Part shown: positions 61,182 to 64,000 of the stretch, in pieces
How the letters are laid out: each line of letters opens with the position of its first letter
Position numbering within the stretch: the first letter of the stretch is position 1
NCBI RefSeq assembly: GCF_900130055.1
Contig: NZ_FQXU01000004.1
Coordinates: 310,001 to 374,000 of the forward strand
Reading direction: 5' to 3'
Origin: Clostridium intestinale DSM 6191
GTDB taxonomy: Bacteria > Bacillota > Clostridia > Clostridiales > Clostridiaceae
DNA length: 64,000 nucleotides
Translations under genes and position numbers: made by a program
The notes under the pieces: generated by a model
Seen by the model: only the letters and a program-made list of their open reading frames with translations
Database searches by the model: none
What the model was told of the DNA's origin: nothing

Positions 61182-62234
61182 TTAAGTAGGAAGTGATATG
61201 GTAAAAGTAATCCTATTATTTTCACTTTGAGTCAAAATTTCTCCACCATGCAGACGAATAATTTCATTGGCAATAGAAAGTCCAAGACCTGCACCGCCAC
61301 TATTGGATTTACGAGCAGAATCTAAACGGTTAAATTTTTCAAATATCTTAGACAGCTGATCTGGTGGAATAGTATCCCCTTGGTTTTCAAATCTAATATT
61401 AATCTTATTTTGTTCCTTATAGGCATAAATCAGAATTTCTGTATTAGGATAGCTGTAGGCAATGGCATTTTTAAGCATGTTGTTAAACACTCTAGCTAGT
61501 TTTTCAGAATCAGCATATACAGTCAAATCTTCATTTGCATTAAGTACAGCAGAATTACCTTTATAAGATAATACAGGATAAAATTCATCAATAAGCTGTA
61601 CAAGCATATAGTATAAATCTACACTTGTTTTTGTTAATTGAATTTGCTGTGTATTATACCTAGTGATTTCAAAGAATTCATTAATGAGCTTTTCTAAACG
61701 CATAGATTTCTCCAAAGCAATTCCAACATATTTTGCTTTCTGCTCCACTGGCATATCAGGGGCTTCATCAAGCAAGCTTAGATATCCTATTACAGATGTA
61801 AGAGGTGTGCGAATATCATGTGCTAAATACATAACTAATTCATCCTTTTTACTTTCAGCCTCTCTTACAGCTTGCTGACTAAGCATAACAGCCATCTTTA
61901 TTTGATTCATTTGTTTTTCCATATCTTTGAGTGGTTCAGATAATTCAATGGTTTTGTCATTTGATTGATATACTATTTTAATTGCATTCATAACTTCCTG
62001 CAAATATCCCCAAGGCTTCTTCCAGTAATGATAAAAAATATAGAAAAATCCTATAACCAAATATAGAAAATAGATAAAATCAATTCTAAGGTGTATCCAA
62101 AGAAAAAATACATTTGAAAATCTACTAAATATATAATCAAATAATATTGTTAAAATATACCCAGCCACAGTATAGATAATTAAAGTTATACAAAGTTTCA
62201 CACGTAATTTCTTTTCTGTACCAGTATTCATCAT
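61182..62234 (-). CDS. VanS-like sensor histidine kinase
   Basis: About 350 residues: two membrane spans (about 15-35 and 50-75), then a kinase core very like VanS. It has VMYLAHDIRTPLTSVIGYLSLLDEAPDMPVEQKAKYV in segments (His in LAHDIRTPLTS), FFEITRYNTQQIQLTKT, ARVFNNMLKNAIAYS and GGAGLGLSIA. The start is ATG 62234 (MMNTGTEKK), eight bases after GGAGG. No vanHAX genes are present, and the neighbouring genes are an ABC exporter. It therefore probably senses another cell-wall drug or lipid II state; this is inference. Confidence 0.9.
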   Translation of the reverse strand: MMNTGTEKKLRVKLCITLIIYTVAGYILTILFDYIFSRFSNVFFLWIHLRIDFIYFLYLVIGFFYIFYHYWKKPWGYLQEVMNAIKIVYQSNDKTIELSEPLKDMEKQMNQIKMAVMLSQQAVREAESKKDELVMYLAHDIRTPLTSVIGYLSLLDEAPDMPVEQKAKYVGIALEKSMRLEKLINEFFEITRYNTQQIQLTKTSVDLYYMLVQLIDEFYPVLSYKGNSAVLNANEDLTVYADSEKLARVFNNMLKNAIAYSYPNTEILIYAYKEQNKINIRFENQGDTIPPDQLSKIFEKFNRLDSARKSNSGGAGLGLSIANEIIRLHGGEILTQSENNRITFTISLPT

Positions 62235-62282
62235 TGCTATCACCTCCATATCGTAATTTTTTCTCCTTATCTTAAATAACAA

Positions 62283-62978
62283 TTAAATTTTATACCCCAC
62301 TCCCCATATGGTTTTGATATATTTAGGTTCATCAATAGTGTCACCCATCTTTTCACGCAAATGTCGTATGTGAACTGTGATAGTATTATTGCTTTTGCTA
62401 TAATACTCATCTTGCCATATCTTATGAAACAACTCTTCCGAACTAACAACATTCCCCTTATTCTGTAGCAGGATACAAAGTATAGAATACTCCGTTGGTG
62501 TTAGTGAAATAGGATTTCCATCAAGTATACATTCATATGTCTTAGTATTAATTTCTAAACCAAAATAACTTAGAACTGTACTTGTATCAAATTCTTCTTT
62601 TACAGGATTGTACTTTTTATATCTACGCAACTGAGCCTTTACTCTAGCAATTAATTCAAGAGGACGAAAAGGCTTCGTTACATAATCATCTGCCCCCAGA
62701 GTAAGTCCAGTAATCTTGTCAGTTTCTTCATCTTTTGCAGTCAGCATAATAACTGGAAAGGTAAACTTCTCACGTATTTTCCTACAAAGATCAAATCCAT
62801 TTAAATCAGGCATCATAATATCCAAAATAGCAAGGTCTAGCTCTGTATTTTCTATACAAACAAGAGCTTCTTTAGCTGAATAATATTTATATACGATATA
62901 ATTTTCATTTTGCAAATAGACCTCTATAAGGTCTGCTATATCATGTTCATCATCTACCACGAGAATTTTATCATTCAT
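62283..62978 (-). CDS. VanR-like OmpR-family response regulator
   Basis: 231 residues, closely similar in pattern to VanR: ILVVDDEHDIADLIEVYLQN, LAILDIMMPDLNGFDLC, GADDYVTKPFRPLELIARVK, SLTPTEYSILCIL and KSNNTITVHIRHLREKMGDT. It ends in TIWGVGYKI. It precedes the VanS-like kinase gene by 48 bases. Its likely targets are its own promoter and the ABC exporter, both preceded by a TAAGANNNTCCTAA motif. Confidence 0.93.
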   Translation of the reverse strand: MNDKILVVDDEHDIADLIEVYLQNENYIVYKYYSAKEALVCIENTELDLAILDIMMPDLNGFDLCRKIREKFTFPVIMLTAKDEETDKITGLTLGADDYVTKPFRPLELIARVKAQLRRYKKYNPVKEEFDTSTVLSYFGLEINTKTYECILDGNPISLTPTEYSILCILLQNKGNVVSSEELFHKIWQDEYYSKSNNTITVHIRHLREKMGDTIDEPKYIKTIWGVGYKI

Positions 62979-63069
62979 AACTATTGTCCTCCTTTAAGCA
63001 TATCTAAGATATTTAATTATTGTATCAAAATCTTCTTTGCTGTTTATGATTTCCTGCATAAGAAATTAT

Positions 63070-63083
63070 TAAGATTTTCCTAA
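63070..63083. promoter_or_regulatory. Candidate VanR-like regulator box upstream of its own gene
   Basis: TAAGATTTTCCTAA (as part of TTATTAAGATTTTCC) shares 11 of 14 bases with TAAGAAAATCCTAA at 61144-61157, about 95 bases before the regulator start codon. Confidence 0.4.
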
Positions 63084-63180
63084 CTCTATAACTTTTATAG
63101 TTACTCTGATAATAACAAGATAACCAGGAAATACGTACGAACTATTACTCTCATCATAATTATGATATTTTCAAATGTCA

Positions 63181-63310
63181 AATCCTAGGAATAAAGATAG
63201 ATATATTTTTCCCTATATATCTATCTAGCTATATAACTATATATAGTGTTTATGCGGCTTCAGAGGGTTTTGCCAATAAAAACTGATGTAATTTTACATT
63301 AATTATTTTA
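63181..63310. repeat. Two-hairpin structured repeat, copy 2
   Basis: Hairpin 1 is AGATAGATATAT/ATATATCTATCT (63195-63206 with 63215-63226). Hairpin 2 is CTATATA/TATATAG (63229-63235 with 63240-63246), identical to copy 1. The downstream block TGTTTATGCGGCTT is also identical. It ends about 50 bases before the small acidic gene at 63361. The rest of 62979-63354 shows no gene. Confidence 0.7.
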
Positions 63311-63360
63311 ACTTTTTCATATATCTAAGTTAAATAAGAAAATTTTGAGGAGATATGAGT

Positions 63361-63801
63361 ATGAAAAAGAAAAGTTTTAAGAAAACAATTGCTGAAGATG
63401 AATTATCTTTTGAAGAAGATTTTGATGAAAGCGGATTTGATGTTGCACCTCTTGGAACACAAGTATCTAGTTTTTCTTTTTGTAATGATACCACTGAAGC
63501 AGATAACTTTAACAATATAGATTTTAATAATAACACCAAAGATATTTTCTTTACTAAACAAGCTAATAAAAAATCAATGGATAACCGCTATGGAAAACCA
63601 ACTGCCAACGGGGCTGCTCCACCTATTGATGGTGAGCCTTTTAACCTTAAACGCTGCCACAACTACAGAGAATCAACTATTAGAAAGTTAAATGAACTTA
63701 AAGCAAAACATCCAGATGTTAATGTTTATTTATGTACCATACTGGATGAGGCCATTAATGTTTTTTATAATCTAACTTTTTATGAAAACAAAAAAGAATA
63801 A
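63361..63801 (+). CDS. Hypothetical protein with conserved-looking C-terminal domain
   Basis: About 146 residues, not recognised. A basic start (MKKKSFKKT) leads into an acidic, low-complexity, Asn-rich region (about 10-75). A denser carboxyl part (about 80-140) follows, with RYGKPTANGAAPPIDGEPF, NYRESTIRKLNELKAKHPD and ILDEAINVFY. The helix pair could be a ribbon-helix-helix-like or plasmid-type DNA-binding end, but that is a guess. The start is ATG 63361, eight bases after GGAG; the ATG at 63355 is too close. It sits between the structured repeat and the yvrJ gene. Confidence 0.7.
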   Translation: MKKKSFKKTIAEDELSFEEDFDESGFDVAPLGTQVSSFSFCNDTTEADNFNNIDFNNNTKDIFFTKQANKKSMDNRYGKPTANGAAPPIDGEPFNLKRCHNYRESTIRKLNELKAKHPDVNVYLCTILDEAINVFYNLTFYENKKE

Positions 63802-63843
63802 TATGAATATTTTCTATTTATGCATATATCTTAAACAGCTAAG

Positions 63844-63876
63844 GATTTGATGAGACTTGAGAAAAAGTCTCTACAG
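63844..63876 (+). repeat. Palindromic repeat before yvrJ
   Basis: GAGACTT (63852-63858), loop GAGAAA, AAGTCTC (63865-63871), flanked by GATTTGAT and TACAG exactly as in the units at 58.6-58.9 kb, and in the same orientation relative to the following gene. ATGCATATAT lies 20-30 bases upstream, as in the 58 kb units. Confidence 0.75.
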
Positions 63877-63909
63877 GACAGAATCTAAAAGAAAGGGAGG
63901 TGATTTTCT

Positions 63910-64000
63910 ATGGAAGTTAATGAATTAATAACCCTAATAGCCAACCTTGGATTTCCTGTTGCTATTAGTGCATATCTACTTATTAGACTTGAGAAAAACT
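63910..64000 (+). CDS. yvrJ: YvrJ family protein (partial)
   Basis: The first 30 codons of a YvrJ-type small membrane protein: MEVNELITLIANLGFPVAIS, then AYLLIRLEKN, with the family's GFP-x-x-I-x-x-YLL-x-R core. The gene runs past the window end. The ATG follows GGGAGGTGATTTTCT. In Bacillus, yvrJ lies beside sigO; here a SigO-like factor is encoded 30 kb away. The codons for LIRLEKN resemble the palindromic repeat that precedes the gene (17 of 20 bases). Confidence 0.9.
   Translation, partial: MEVNELITLIANLGFPVAISAYLLIRLEKN

Overview
The window is AT-rich, with strong AGGAGG-type ribosome binding sites, tightly packed operons, frequent intrinsic terminators and clostridial families (GGGtGRT protein, DUF4179 anti-sigma factor, YvrJ, DUF1659). 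It fits a chromosome of Clostridium sensu stricto. I cannot name the species. I saw no rRNA, tRNA, CRISPR array or transposase.

Layout: 1-4.1 kb holds part of an amino-acid ABC importer, an iron-dependent alcohol dehydrogenase and an MFS exporter. 4.2-14.3 kb holds two envelope-stress style modules, each a two-component system next to ABC-2 type exporter genes, plus a radical SAM gene. 14.4-31.6 kb is mostly core-like: a ZIP metal transporter, an ECF sigma/anti-sigma pair, polysaccharide deacetylases, HAD, MerR/TipAS, methyltransferase, cupin and GNAT genes, the NifU-like/GGGtGRT pair, HD and HDOD proteins, phosphoglycerate mutase, an AI-2E family permease and an NlpC/P60 hydrolase. 31.7-37.6 kb is accessory: an epoxyqueuosine-reductase-like protein, a SigO/UviA-like sigma factor, an FRG-domain protein, a YdeI-like gene with no normal start codon, DUF1659, and a LysM amidase with a decayed second copy.

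37.6-47.9 kb is an eleven-gene operon with a mannose-class PTS, mannonate dehydratase, KDPG aldolase and three dehydrogenases, read divergently from an RpiR regulator. It looks like a route for a sugar acid imported as its 6-phosphate and split by an Entner-Doudoroff aldolase without a separate kinase. 48.0-51.1 kb is a drug-resistance block: a Vat/CatB-like acetyltransferase, a nucleotidyltransferase, and a mef-like macrolide efflux gene with an attenuator leader encoding an RLR peptide; the efflux gene carries a one-base frameshift. 51.2-53.1 kb is an epimerase and an XRE regulator. 53.1-63.0 kb holds two more two-component/ABC modules; the second resembles VanR/VanS but has no van resistance genes beside it. 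The window ends in an acidic hypothetical protein and the start of a YvrJ gene.

The most unusual material is non-coding or very small. There is a 24-residue cationic amphipathic peptide gene abutting its own terminator, and a roughly 120-base two-hairpin element present twice with compensated stems. A family of palindromic repeats with covarying stems sits beside the small-protein genes (DUF1659, a Cys-motif protein, YvrJ). A GC-rich hairpin island, a pair of tandem short transcription units and several Fur-type dyads complete the list. The SigO-like factor, DUF1659, YvrJ, amidase and palindromic repeats together are my best candidate for a poorly described system.
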